Origin: Hyphomicrobiaceae bacterium
Lineage (GTDB): Bacteria > Pseudomonadota > Alphaproteobacteria > Rhizobiales > Hyphomicrobiaceae
DNA: 47,048 nucleotides
Assembly (NCBI GenBank): GCA_021730785.1
Contig: JAKFWF010000068.1
Location: 1 to 47,048 of the forward strand
Reading direction: 5' to 3'
This document shows, piece after piece, positions 1 to 8,154 of this stretch. The notes below the pieces were generated by a model, which was not told the origin of the DNA, ran no database searches, and saw only the letters and a program-made list of their open reading frames with translations. The position numbers and the translations under genes were made by a program. Position 1 is the first letter of the stretch. Every line of letters begins with the position of its first letter.

Positions 1-42
1 CCCTCCCTCCCCCCTCGAGGGGGAGGGTCGGGGTGGGGGGGG
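1..42. repeat. GC-rich palindromic intergenic-type repeat at window edge
   Basis: The first bases hold a C-run, a central CTCGAG, and a G-run ending in GGAGGGTCGGGGTGGGG. The C-run and G-run are nearly perfect inverted halves. Similar sequences are familiar as scattered intergenic repeats in alphaproteobacterial genomes. Degenerate relatives occur in this window at 22094-22117 (opposite strand) and 22443-22475. Here the repeat reads without a stop into the frame of the molybdoenzyme that follows. It may be an in-frame insertion or simply the place where an assembly broke. Confidence 0.55.
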
Positions 43-557
43 CTTCACTGACGCACGACCAATACCCCCTCTACGCCATCACGCAGCGGCCCATGCACAT
101 GTACCACTCGTGGGGCTCACAGAATGCGTGGCTGCGGCAGATCACAGCCGAGAACCGGCTCTACGTGCATCGCGATACGGCGCGTGCGCACGACATCGCC
201 GATGACGACTGGGTGTGGCTGTCGTCGCCGCTGGGACGGGTCAAATGCCAGGTGCGCCTCATGGACGGTGTCAATCCGCAGACGGTGTGGACGTGGAATG
301 CCATCGGCAAGCGTGCTGGCGCCTGGGGTTTGAAGCCCGATGCACCAGAAACGTCGCGTGGTTTTCTGCTCAACCATCTGATCGCCGAACTGCTGCCCGA
401 GCGCGAGGGCGGGTATCGCTTCTCCAACAGCGATCCCATCACGGGCCAGGCCGCGTGGTACGACCTGCGCGTTGCAATCGAGAAGTGCGGGCCTGCCGAA
501 GCACACGAAACGCAACCGCGGTTCGAGCGGGTGGCGATGACGTCGAGACGATCGTGA
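3..557 (+). CDS. soeA: Molybdopterin oxidoreductase catalytic subunit, C-terminal part (SoeA-like)
   Basis: This is the 3' end of a DMSO-reductase-family catalytic subunit. The frame is open from base 3, but recognisable protein starts near base 45. It carries the C-terminal molybdopterin-dinucleotide binding domain, with the hallmark stretch MYHSWGSQNAWLRQI followed by the NRLYVHRDTA region. The best-known relatives with this stretch are SoeA-type sulfite dehydrogenases facing the cytoplasm, which pass electrons through SoeB and SoeC to quinone. The subunit B and C genes downstream fit that. Most of the protein, including the Fe-S and Mo active-site domains, lies outside the window or is missing, so the substrate (sulfite against other oxoanions or sulfoxides) is inferred. 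The TGA stop is 11 bases before the next gene. Confidence 0.7.
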   Translation, partial: LPPPSRGRVGVGGASLTHDQYPLYAITQRPMHMYHSWGSQNAWLRQITAENRLYVHRDTARAHDIADDDWVWLSSPLGRVKCQVRLMDGVNPQTVWTWNAIGKRAGAWGLKPDAPETSRGFLLNHLIAELLPEREGGYRFSNSDPITGQAAWYDLRVAIEKCGPAEAHETQPRFERVAMTSRRS

Positions 558-568
558 GGGGGTGGGCC

Positions 569-1411
569 ATGGATGATCGCGCGAAGGCCGCGAAGGCCCT
601 CGACGCCCGCTTCGGGCCGACGACAGTGCCGTGGGCCGATCACGGCGTGGTCGATCCCGCACTGGCCGCCCGCGGTGTCGTGCGCAAGTTCAAGCCGGAG
701 CCGGTCGCGCCCAATCTATTGCGCACGCTGTGTGCGGCGGCCTTGTGTGCACCGTCCAAAAGCGACGTGCAGGCGCGCGACATCATCGTCGTCGAGGATC
801 AGGCGCTCCAGGCGAAGATCAAGGCCCTGCTGACCGCGGGCCCGCTCGCCCAGGCGTGGGCCGCCGACATGCCGAGTTTGCTGGTGTTCTGCGGCAACAA
901 CCGCCGCCAGCGGCTCTGGCACGAGTGGCATGGCATCCCCTTCGCCAACGATCATCTCGATGCGTTCTTCAATGCCGCCGTGGAGGCCGGCATCGTGCTG
1001 TCGGCATTCGTGATCGCGGCCGAGCGCGCCGGCCTGGGAACCTGTCCCATCAGCGCCATCCGCAATCACAGCACAGCCATCTCTGAACTCCTGGGGTTGC
1101 CGCAACACGTGTTTCCGGTTGCCGGCCTCGGCGTCGGCTGGCCTGCCGAGACGCCGCGTGTCAGTTTCCGGCTGCCGCTCGAAGTCACGGTTCACACCGA
1201 TCGCTATTCGGAAGTGGGCTTGCGCGAGAACATCGCCGCCTATGATGCGCGCCGGCAAGCCTCGCAGCCATTCCGCAACCAGAAATACGTCGAGGATTTC
1301 GGCGCGTCGCCTGCCTACAGCTGGTCGCAAGATAAGGCGCGCCAATACGGCAAGCCCGAGCGCGCCAATTTCGGTGCCTTCATCCGCAGAAAAGGGTTCA
1401 ATCTGGAATGA
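569..1411 (+). CDS. Nitroreductase family protein
   Basis: A 280-residue protein of the flavin-dependent nitroreductase fold. It has an N-terminal ALCAPSKSDVQARDI-type segment (equivalent to the RRS..F. entry of the family) and a central helix AAVEAGIVLSAFVIAAERAG. This is followed by LGTCPISAIRN and a GLGVGWPAE segment near the FMN site. Members are NAD(P)H-dependent FMN oxidoreductases; the substrate cannot be told. The ATG at 569 was chosen because it lies just after the soeA stop; the open frame continues upstream but only inside soeA. It sits between the A and B subunit genes of the molybdoenzyme, in the same direction, so it is probably cotranscribed. Its role there is not established. 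Confidence 0.8.
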   Translation: MDDRAKAAKALDARFGPTTVPWADHGVVDPALAARGVVRKFKPEPVAPNLLRTLCAAALCAPSKSDVQARDIIVVEDQALQAKIKALLTAGPLAQAWAADMPSLLVFCGNNRRQRLWHEWHGIPFANDHLDAFFNAAVEAGIVLSAFVIAAERAGLGTCPISAIRNHSTAISELLGLPQHVFPVAGLGVGWPAETPRVSFRLPLEVTVHTDRYSEVGLRENIAAYDARRQASQPFRNQKYVEDFGASPAYSWSQDKARQYGKPERANFGAFIRRKGFNLE

Positions 1412-1438
1412 GACTCTTTTCGACCAGTAAGCGCTGGA

Positions 1439-1577
1439 CCGTAGGTTGGGTTAGATCGCCCGCTTGCGATCGTAACCCAACAACAGCGGGCACCGCTCGT
1501 GACGTGTTGGGTTACGCGCGGGATGGCCGCCAGGTCGCAGATCGAAACATCGTGGCCGCGCTAGCCCAACCTACGGG
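1439..1577. repeat. REP/MITE-like element with nested inverted repeats
   Basis: The outer ends GTAGGTTGGGTTAG (1441-1454) and CTAGCCCAACCTAC (1561-1574) are inverted repeats with one mismatch in 14. Inside lies a second inverted pair, CGTAACCCAAC (1471-1481) and GTTGGGTTACG (1504-1514). The GTTGGGTTA core therefore occurs four times in alternating orientation, which would fold as a double hairpin. It has no coding capacity. It occupies nearly the whole gap between the nitroreductase and the Fe-S subunit gene, so it lies within what would be one operon and could act on the mRNA. No transposase or flanking target duplication was recognised. Confidence 0.75.
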
Positions 1578-1607
1578 CAGTTGCTCCAATCGAGGCCCAC
1601 GCACTCC

Positions 1608-2369
1608 ATGACCACCCTCCCGCCGCCTTCAAAAAAGAAACTCGGCCTCGTCATCGACCTCGATACCTGTGTCGGGTGTCAGGCGTGCGCCACGTCGTGC
1701 AAGGAATGGAACACGCAGAGTGCGATCTCGGGCCCGCTCAACGACGAAGATCCCTACGGCGCCGATCCGCACGGCACGTGGCTCAATCGCGTCCATTCCT
1801 ACGAGGTGGGGGAAGGCGAGACGGGCCGCACCGTGCACTTCCCGCGCTCTTGCCTGCATTGCGAGGAGCCGGCCTGCGTCACCGTGTGCCCGACGGGTGC
1901 CTCCTACAAGCGCGCTGAAGACGGCATCGTACTGGTCAACCCGGACACCTGCATCGGCTGCAAGCTGTGCTCGTGGGCCTGCCCCTACGGCGCGCGCGAG
2001 TACGACTACACGCAAGGCGTCATGAAGAAGTGCACGCTGTGCGTCGACCGCATCTATAACGAAACCTTCGCGCCGGAAGACCGCGTGCCGGCCTGCGTGA
2101 AGGCGTGCCCGACGGGTGCCCGCCACTTCGGCGACCTGGGCGACGTTGATAGCGCCGTGTCGAAGCTGGTGGCATCGCGCGATGGCTACGATCTGCTGCC
2201 CGAGATGGGCTACAAGCCGGTGAACAAGTATCTCGCCCCACGGCCGAAGGCAGCGCCGGTCGTCGCCGCCAGCGCGCCCGCGGCCCGACCGATCGCCGTC
2301 CCGGCTGAGGAAACCGGCACCACCACCGCCCGGTTCTTTGCCTGGGCCGACAAACTCCTGACCCGGTGA
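1608..2369 (+). CDS. soeB: 4Fe-4S ferredoxin-type electron-transfer subunit (SoeB/DmsB-like)
   Basis: A 253-residue iron-sulfur subunit of a membrane molybdoenzyme. Four ferredoxin-type cysteine clusters are visible: C21-x2-C-x2-C-x3-C31, CLHCEEPACVTVC, CIGCKLCSWAC, and CTLCVD together with CVKAC. These give four [4Fe-4S] centres that relay electrons between the Mo subunit and the membrane anchor. The segment with NPDTCIGCKLC and CPYGAREYD is typical of DmsB/SoeB proteins. The C-terminus, after residue 215, is Ala/Pro-rich and probably disordered. The ATG at 1608 is preferred over an in-frame TTG at 1581; GAGG at 1592-1595 is a weak, distant Shine-Dalgarno. It follows the repeat element and precedes the anchor gene by 9 bases. 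Confidence 0.88.
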   Translation: MTTLPPPSKKKLGLVIDLDTCVGCQACATSCKEWNTQSAISGPLNDEDPYGADPHGTWLNRVHSYEVGEGETGRTVHFPRSCLHCEEPACVTVCPTGASYKRAEDGIVLVNPDTCIGCKLCSWACPYGAREYDYTQGVMKKCTLCVDRIYNETFAPEDRVPACVKACPTGARHFGDLGDVDSAVSKLVASRDGYDLLPEMGYKPVNKYLAPRPKAAPVVAASAPAARPIAVPAEETGTTTARFFAWADKLLTR

Positions 2370-2378
2370 CGGTACGCG

Positions 2379-3335
2379 ATGCATCCCGCCTACTCCGTGA
2401 TCATCTTCACCTGCGCCTCGGGCGCGGGCTATGGCTTGCTCGGCTGGCTCGCGCTCAGTGCCATTCGTGGGTCGGCGCTCGAACGGCCGTTCACGCTCGG
2501 ACTGATCGCCTTCGGCGTCGCCTTTGCGTTGATCACGGCCGGGCTGCTGGCGTCGACCTCCCATCTGGGGCGGCCCGAGCGGGCATGGCGGGCGTTCTCC
2601 CAGTGGCGGACCTCGTGGCTGTCGCGCGAGGGGGTAATGGCGGTCGCAACCTATGGCGTCGGCGGCCTCTACGCGCTGCTGTGGCTCTGGGGCGACGTCG
2701 GGGGGGGGTGGCCGCTCGCCCTGCTCGGGCTGCTCACGCTCGTCTGTGTACTCGCGACGCTGTGGTGCACGGGCATGATCTATGCCTCGCTGAAGACCAT
2801 CCGGGCGTGGCACCACGATCTGGTCGCTCCGCTCTACGTGTTGTTTGGCGTTGTGACCGGCCGGCTGCTGCTGAATGCAATCGTGGCAGTCGTAGGTTCC
2901 GGCCTGTCGACGACGGCGATCTGGGTGACACTGCTGCTGCTGCTCACGGCATGGATTGCGAAAGCTGCCTATTGGAGCAACATCGATACGGCGCGGCGCA
3001 CGCACACGGCTGGCGATGCCACGGGTCTCGGCCGGTTTGGTGTGGTGCGTCCGCTCGATCCCCCGCACACGCGCGCCAACTTCGTCATGCGTGAAATGGG
3101 CTACGAAGTCGCCCGCCGGCACGCCGACCGTTTGCGGCAGATTGCGGCCCTGTTGCTGTTCATCGCGCCAGCGCTGTTGACTCTGCTGATGCTGGTCGCC
3201 TCGCCCGAACTCGTCATTCTGCTGGCGCTGGCGGCCGTCGTGTCAGCCGCGGCCGGTGTCGCGGTGGAGCGCTGGTTGTTCTTTGCCGAGGCCGAGCATG
3301 TGGTGACGCTGTACTACGGCCGCGACGCCGCCTGA
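2379..3335 (+). CDS. soeC: DmsC-type membrane anchor subunit (SoeC-like)
   Basis: A 318-residue polytopic inner-membrane protein with about eight hydrophobic segments, starting at residues 5-25 and 38-60. It has the conserved anchor-subunit stretch STSHLGRPERAWRAFSQWR followed by SWLSREG, which marks the DmsC family. The anchor binds quinone and takes up or delivers electrons from the four-cluster Fe-S subunit encoded just upstream. With soeA and soeB it completes a three-subunit enzyme. The start at 2379 is 9 bases after the soeB stop. The last 22 bases overlap the end of crtI on the other strand, an unusually tight convergent junction. Confidence 0.85.
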   Translation: MHPAYSVIIFTCASGAGYGLLGWLALSAIRGSALERPFTLGLIAFGVAFALITAGLLASTSHLGRPERAWRAFSQWRTSWLSREGVMAVATYGVGGLYALLWLWGDVGGGWPLALLGLLTLVCVLATLWCTGMIYASLKTIRAWHHDLVAPLYVLFGVVTGRLLLNAIVAVVGSGLSTTAIWVTLLLLLTAWIAKAAYWSNIDTARRTHTAGDATGLGRFGVVRPLDPPHTRANFVMREMGYEVARRHADRLRQIAALLLFIAPALLTLLMLVASPELVILLALAAVVSAAAGVAVERWLFFAEAEHVVTLYYGRDAA

Positions 3336-4837
3336 GATGTGACCGTCGGCACCAGCTTCTCGATCACCTTGGCCGAACACACGACGCCTGGAAGCCCGGC
3401 TCCGGGATGCGTGCCGGCGCCGACCAGATACAACCCGTCGATCGACTCCGACTTGTTGTGGAAGCGAAACCAGGCCGATTGCGAGAAGTAGGGCGCGATC
3501 GAGAAGCCGGCTCCGCCAAAGCTCAAGTAACGCGTTTCGAAGTCGGCCGGCGTCATGTAAAAGTCGGCGGTGATCGTCTCTTTCAGTCCCGGCAGCATGG
3601 TGCGGTCGAGTTCACCGACGACACGGTCGCGCAGCTTCGGGCCTTCCACTGCCCAGTTGACATTGCCCTGGGTGTTGGGCACCGGGCACAGCACATAAAA
3701 ACTGTCGCAGCCGGCGGGGGCGAAACTGGCGTCCGTGGCGGTCGGCCGGTGCACGTAGAGCGAGAAATCATCCGGCAAAATCTTCTTGTGGAAGATGTCG
3801 TCGAGCAGTTCCTTGTAGCGCGGTCCGAGCCAGATTGTGTGATGCGCGACGCCCGGATACTGACGCCTGGTGCCGAAGTAGAGGACATAGAGCCCCATCG
3901 ACAAACGGGACTTGCGCTTCATCTTGGTCGACGCCGACAGCGCCGCCTCGGGCACCATCTCGCGATACATGTGCATGGGATCGGCATTGGACACGACTAT
4001 GTCGGCGGCAATCGTCTCGCCGGACGCAAGCGTCACGCCGGTCGCCTTGCGGCCGGCAACCTCGATGCGCGTGACGGTCGCGTCGAAACGCACCTCGATG
4101 CCTTCTTCCGCCATCAGCTTGCCGAAGGCCGCGACCAGCGCGCCAGTGCCGCCCATCGTAAAGAACACGCCCCACTGCCGCTCCAGGTAGTGGATCAGGC
4201 TGTAGATCGACGTCGTGTCGAACGGGCTGCCGCCGACCAGCAGCGGCTGGATTGAAAAGGCTTCGCGCAATTTAGGGTGCGACAGATGATTGCACACCAC
4301 CTGCCACACGCTGCGGTCGGCGCGTAGTTTTCCCAGTGCCGGGATCTGCGCCATCATGGTCGAAAGCTTGTGGAACGGCTGGTCGGCGAGTTCGGTGAAG
4401 CCCTTGTCGTAGATCACCTTCGAGTGCGCGACCATCTTGAGATAGCCGTCCGCATCCTTCGGCTCGATGCGGCGGATCTCGGCCAGCGTGTCCTCGACCG
4501 TGCCGCCGTAGTCGAACGTGGTGTGGTCCTGGTAGTAGAAGCGGTACCAGGGCGTGAGGGGCACGAACGTCACGTAGTTTTCGCGTTTTTTGCCAAACAG
4601 CGTAAAGAGTTCGTCGAACAGAAAGGGCGCCGTGATCACGGTCGGCCCGGCGTCGTGGCGGAACCCGTCCTTCTCGAAGACCTGCGCCCGCCCGCCGAGC
4701 TTATCGCCCCGCTCCAGCAGCGTTACCGCATAGCCCTTGGCGCTGAGGCGCAGCGCGGCAGCGATCCCCCCGAATCCGGCCCCAATGACAACGGCATGAG
4801 GCGCTGGCCCGGAGTGAGCTGAAACTGCTTTTTGCAT
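3314..4837 (-). CDS. crtI: Phytoene desaturase CrtI
   Basis: A 507-residue FAD-dependent carotenoid desaturase, a usual length for the family. It has an N-terminal dinucleotide-binding motif VIGAGFGGIAAALRL (residues 17-31) and GDKLGGRAQVFEKDGFRHD. The C-terminal family signature, LYLVGAGTHPGAGLPGV, is near residue 475. CrtI converts phytoene to lycopene by four desaturations, at the membrane. Presence of CrtY and CrtW nearby argues for lycopene as product rather than neurosporene. The gene is divergent from crtE, with 165 bases between their starts. Its 3' end overlaps soeC by 22 bases. Confidence 0.95.
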   Translation of the reverse strand: MQKAVSAHSGPAPHAVVIGAGFGGIAAALRLSAKGYAVTLLERGDKLGGRAQVFEKDGFRHDAGPTVITAPFLFDELFTLFGKKRENYVTFVPLTPWYRFYYQDHTTFDYGGTVEDTLAEIRRIEPKDADGYLKMVAHSKVIYDKGFTELADQPFHKLSTMMAQIPALGKLRADRSVWQVVCNHLSHPKLREAFSIQPLLVGGSPFDTTSIYSLIHYLERQWGVFFTMGGTGALVAAFGKLMAEEGIEVRFDATVTRIEVAGRKATGVTLASGETIAADIVVSNADPMHMYREMVPEAALSASTKMKRKSRLSMGLYVLYFGTRRQYPGVAHHTIWLGPRYKELLDDIFHKKILPDDFSLYVHRPTATDASFAPAGCDSFYVLCPVPNTQGNVNWAVEGPKLRDRVVGELDRTMLPGLKETITADFYMTPADFETRYLSFGGAGFSIAPYFSQSAWFRFHNKSESIDGLYLVGAGTHPGAGLPGVVCSAKVIEKLVPTVTSQAASRP

Positions 4838-5002
4838 CGCGCGGGGCTCTCGATCTCGGCTATGAGCTAACGACTACGTCAAGGGCGTGCGGTTTGGTTC
4901 TGTGATCACTGGCACTTGCGAATGACAAAGCCGCATGCTCAGGATGCCGTCAACTCGTGCAGTGTCGTTGGAGGAGTTACGGGTAGGGGGTCGGCCAATC
5001 GA
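4838..5002. promoter_or_regulatory. Divergent crtI/crtE control region
   Basis: A 165-base gap between the starts of two divergent carotenoid genes, so promoters for both must lie here or just outside. GGAGGAG at 4970-4976 and the purine-rich stretch at 4981-4990 are candidate Shine-Dalgarno sequences for crtE. On the minus strand TTGACG (complement of 4876-4881) could be a -35 for crtI, but no good -10 follows. A TGT-N12-ACA site, typical of PpsR/CrtJ control, was looked for and not found. Confidence 0.4.
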
Positions 5003-5932
5003 ATGAATATGCGCGAAGCACTTCCCGGATCCGGCATCGAGGCGAAGACCGCCGGCTTGCGCGCGCGAATCGAGCAGCGCCTGGCGGAATTGACGCCGGG
5101 CGACCCGGCGCCAGCCAAACTCGCTGACGCCATGCGGTATTGCCTGCTGGCGCCGGGGAAGCGCGCGCGCGCCATTCTGGCGATCCTGACCACGGTGCAT
5201 TGCGGCGGAACGGTCGAAGATGGACTGACGGGCGCCTGCGCGCTCGAAATGGTGCACGCGTCATCCCTCATTCTGGATGACCTGCCGGTCATGGACGACG
5301 CTAGTCTGCGGCGCGGCAAACCGACCTGCCACCTGGTTTATGGCCAGGCGACGGCCATGTTGGCAGCCATTTCCCTCATGAACCGCGCCTTTGCCATTGC
5401 CTCCAGCGATAGCCGGCTGCCGTCAGACCGCCGTGTTGAGGTCGTAGGCGTACTCGCCAAGGCAATCGGTACGGACGGGTTGGCCGGCGGGCAGGAGGGC
5501 GATTTGCACGGCACCGCACTTGAGGGGGCCTGCGCGGTCGAATGGATCCACGCCCGCAAGACGGGAGCGCTGTTTGCTGCTGCAACCGAGATCGGCGCGG
5601 TGGCCGCCGGAGCGCTGAACCGTCGCCGCGCCTTCGCCGAGTTCGGCTTGAAGCTCGGCCTCGCCTTCCAGGCCTATGACGACCTGCTGGACGCCCGCGC
5701 CACCGTCGCCATGATCGGCAAGGACACCGGGCACGACGGGCAGAAGGCAACGCTTGTCAGCTTGCTCGGGTTTGAAGGGGCGCTCGCCCAGGCCGACGGG
5801 CAGATGCGGGCCGCCCTCGCCTGCGTGCCCGACCTCGATACCGGCGAGCGTGGGCTTGCTCACTTTGTCGCAGGGCTCACGGCGCAGATGCGCACGCCGC
5901 TGGGGTCCAGCCTGAAGCCTGCCGCGGTCTGA
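5003..5932 (+). CDS. crtE: Geranylgeranyl diphosphate synthase CrtE
   Basis: A trans-isoprenyl diphosphate synthase of 309 residues. Both aspartate-rich motifs are present: LILDDLPVMDDASLRRGKP (first, with the DDxxxxD spacing of bacterial short-chain enzymes) and AYDDLLDA (second). It elongates farnesyl diphosphate to GGPP, the precursor for phytoene. The ATG at 5003 was chosen because the residues before it (from an in-frame ATG at 4922) do not resemble the family. An ATG two codons later is also possible. It is the first gene of a five-gene rightward unit: 14 bases to the ABC ATPase, then no gaps longer than 9 bases. Confidence 0.93.
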   Translation: MNMREALPGSGIEAKTAGLRARIEQRLAELTPGDPAPAKLADAMRYCLLAPGKRARAILAILTTVHCGGTVEDGLTGACALEMVHASSLILDDLPVMDDASLRRGKPTCHLVYGQATAMLAAISLMNRAFAIASSDSRLPSDRRVEVVGVLAKAIGTDGLAGGQEGDLHGTALEGACAVEWIHARKTGALFAAATEIGAVAAGALNRRRAFAEFGLKLGLAFQAYDDLLDARATVAMIGKDTGHDGQKATLVSLLGFEGALAQADGQMRAALACVPDLDTGERGLAHFVAGLTAQMRTPLGSSLKPAAV

Positions 5933-5946
5933 AAGCAGCTTGAAAC

Positions 5947-6915
5947 ATGCGCGATACCCCGCCACCGTTGCCGCTGCTGCTGGTGGAGGGGGCACACGCG
6001 TCCTATGGCGCGCGACGCGTGTTGTGCGGGCTCAATCTCGCCATGCGCCCGGCCGAAATCCTGGTGCTGCTGGGACCCAACGGCGCCGGCAAGTCGACGC
6101 TTATCAAGGCGATGTCGGGGCGCCTCAAGCTCGCGAGCGGAACGATTGCGATCGGCGGGTTGGATCCCGCGCGCGACCCGGCCGCCAGCCGGCTGTGCGG
6201 GATTGTGCCGCAGAACATCGCGCTGTTCGAGAAGCTGACCGCCCAGGAGAACCTCGAGGCGTTCGGCCGCTTGATGGGGCTGCCCGCCCGTAATATTGCT
6301 GCGACCGCCGTGGCAACGCTCGATCGCGTCGGCCTCGCCGACCGGGCGCGGGACCGGGTAGGGGCGCTGTCGGGCGGCATGCGGCGGCGCATCAATATTG
6401 CTGCTGCCATGATGCACGGGCCGAAGATCCTGGTTCTCGATGAGCCGACCGTCGGCCTCGACTATGAAGCGCGCGCCGGCCTTGCCCAGTTGCTCAAGGA
6501 TTTGCGGCTGAGCGGGCTCGCCATCCTGCTGACGACGCATGACATGGACGAAGCCGAAGCGCTTGCGGATCGCGTCGCCGTGCTGGTCGGCGGCGTCGTC
6601 AAGGCCGAAGGCCCGCCGCGGGAGCTGATCGCCTCGCTGTTCAGGGGACGCCGGCAGGTGACCCTGGCGCTGTCGCCCGATGCGGTGCGGCGAAATCCTG
6701 CGGTCGGCGATGCGCTCACGGCGGCCGGCCTCGCCCGCCGGCCCGACAGTGCCACGTGGTGCGGGCTCGTGACCGGCAGCGAGACAACCTTCGAAAGCCT
6801 GATCAGAAGCGCCGTCGTCGCCGGTGCCGTGATCGAGGAGGTACGCGTGCGCCAACCCGATCTGACCACGTTGCTGTCGACGTTTGTAGCTGATGACCGT
6901 AAAGAGGCGAAGTAG
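5947..6915 (+). CDS. ABC transporter ATP-binding protein in carotenoid operon
   Basis: A 322-residue ABC ATPase. Visible motifs are Walker A GPNGAGKST (residues 43-51), signature LSGGMRRR, Walker B KILVLDEPTVGLD, and an H-loop in TTHDMDEAEAL. The approximately 95-residue C-terminal extension resembles DrrA/NodI-type exporters. It energises the permease encoded directly after it (the stop TAG is immediately followed by ATG). Lying between crtE and crtW in one tight transcription unit, the pair probably moves a carotenoid-related or membrane-lipid substrate. That is inference from context only; the sequence does not show substrate. Confidence 0.92.
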   Translation: MRDTPPPLPLLLVEGAHASYGARRVLCGLNLAMRPAEILVLLGPNGAGKSTLIKAMSGRLKLASGTIAIGGLDPARDPAASRLCGIVPQNIALFEKLTAQENLEAFGRLMGLPARNIAATAVATLDRVGLADRARDRVGALSGGMRRRINIAAAMMHGPKILVLDEPTVGLDYEARAGLAQLLKDLRLSGLAILLTTHDMDEAEALADRVAVLVGGVVKAEGPPRELIASLFRGRRQVTLALSPDAVRRNPAVGDALTAAGLARRPDSATWCGLVTGSETTFESLIRSAVVAGAVIEEVRVRQPDLTTLLSTFVADDRKEAK

Positions 6916-8145
6916 ATGCGCGCGGCAGTCTTCCGGGTCATGGCGCTGAGCCTCTGGCGCGATCCAGCAGCCCTCGCCATGAGCTTTGCGCTGCCGGGCC
7001 TCGTGTTCGTGATCTTCGCCAACATTTTTGCCGGTGCCAGTGGCGGCGATCTCAACTTGCGCGTCGCGCTCGCCGATCTGCGGGCCGATGGCGTCTCGCA
7101 GCGGCTGACCGACAACCTGTTCGCCGACAAGCGGCTGACGAGGACAGACGCGTCTGCGCTGGATCTCGTCCAAGTTCAGGAACTGGTGCGGCGAGGCGAG
7201 GCGGATGTCGGCTTGATCATCCGCAAGGGCGGCCGGCCGCTCGATGATCTGGGCGCCGACGGCGCGCCGCCGCTACTGATCATGGGCGATCCTGGCCGCG
7301 AGATCGCGATCACGATGCTGGCCGGCGCGTTGCAGAAGGCCTATTTCGCAGCCTTGCCGGATGCCGCCGTGCGCAGCATCGCCGACCTCGTCGACCGCAA
7401 GTTTGCGCCCTTTAATCCGGAACAGAAAGTGCGGATCGAGAAGGGCCTGGAGGCCATGCGCACGGCAAGCGACAGCCGCGATCCGCAGGGCTTCCGGCTC
7501 GACCAGCTGTTCGAGCGGCAGAACGCCGTTGCCAATGTCTCGGTGGCGGCCCCAGCCGTCACCTACTACGCGGGCGGGGTTGCGATGCTGTTCTTGCTGT
7601 TCTCGGCGCTGACCGGGGCCATGAGCTACCTCGACGAGCGCGAGAGCGGCCTGCTCGATCGACTGGCGACCAGCCCCGGCGGCATCGGCGTGCTGATCGA
7701 CGGCAAGTTCCTGTTCCTGATCCTGCAAGGGTTCATCCAGGTGCTGGTGATCTATCTGGTGGCGTGGGGCGCGTTTGGCGTCGCACTGCCGCAGAACGCC
7801 GGGCCGTGGGCGGTGACGACGCTCGCGGCCGCTCTCGCCGCAGCCGGCCTCGCCATGGGGTTCGTCACCCTGTGCCGCTCGAAGCAGCAGGCGCAGACCC
7901 TCGGGCAGATGCTCATTCTTGTCGTCTCGGCGGTCGGCGGCAGCATGGTGCCGCGCTACCTGATGCCGCCGCCGGTGCAGGCGCTCGGCTGGGTGACGCC
8001 CAACACCTGGGCGCTTGAAGCCTATGCCTCGATCTTCTCGCGGGCCGACGCGTTGGCCGCCATGGTGCTGCCGTGGTGCATCCTCGCCGCGATCGGTCTG
8101 GCAGGGCTGTTTGTCGCGCACGTCGTGGCGCGACGTGCGGTATAG
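6916..8145 (+). CDS. ABC-2 type permease in carotenoid operon
   Basis: A 409-residue inner-membrane protein with one transmembrane segment at residues 18-38. A large extracytoplasmic domain follows (about 40-210), containing an ERQNAVANVSVAAPAVTYY run before the second membrane segment. Five more segments fill the C-terminal half. This is the ABC-2 membrane layout of drug, polysaccharide or lipid exporters with an inserted periplasmic domain. The segment AMSYLDERESGLLDRLATSP is the typical cytoplasmic coupling loop of this class. It starts on the base after the ATPase stop, which implies coupled expression, and ends 9 bases before crtW. Confidence 0.9.
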   Translation: MRAAVFRVMALSLWRDPAALAMSFALPGLVFVIFANIFAGASGGDLNLRVALADLRADGVSQRLTDNLFADKRLTRTDASALDLVQVQELVRRGEADVGLIIRKGGRPLDDLGADGAPPLLIMGDPGREIAITMLAGALQKAYFAALPDAAVRSIADLVDRKFAPFNPEQKVRIEKGLEAMRTASDSRDPQGFRLDQLFERQNAVANVSVAAPAVTYYAGGVAMLFLLFSALTGAMSYLDERESGLLDRLATSPGGIGVLIDGKFLFLILQGFIQVLVIYLVAWGAFGVALPQNAGPWAVTTLAAALAAAGLAMGFVTLCRSKQQAQTLGQMLILVVSAVGGSMVPRYLMPPPVQALGWVTPNTWALEAYASIFSRADALAAMVLPWCILAAIGLAGLFVAHVVARRAV

Positions 8146-8154
8146 TTGCGCCCC

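Noticed and set aside
215-568. Long upstream extension of the nitroreductase frame
   Set aside because: It lies entirely within the soeA coding sequence in another frame; ATG 569 gives the family N-terminus.
1629-3122. 497-codon minus-strand frame antisense to soeB/soeC
   Set aside because: Arg/Gly/His-rich, a typical high-GC antisense shadow; the plus strand has clear Fe-S and membrane motifs.
4838-5002. PpsR/CrtJ site TGT-N12-ACA in the crtI-crtE gap
   Set aside because: TGTGATCACTGGCAC is present, but the ACA half is not at the right spacing.
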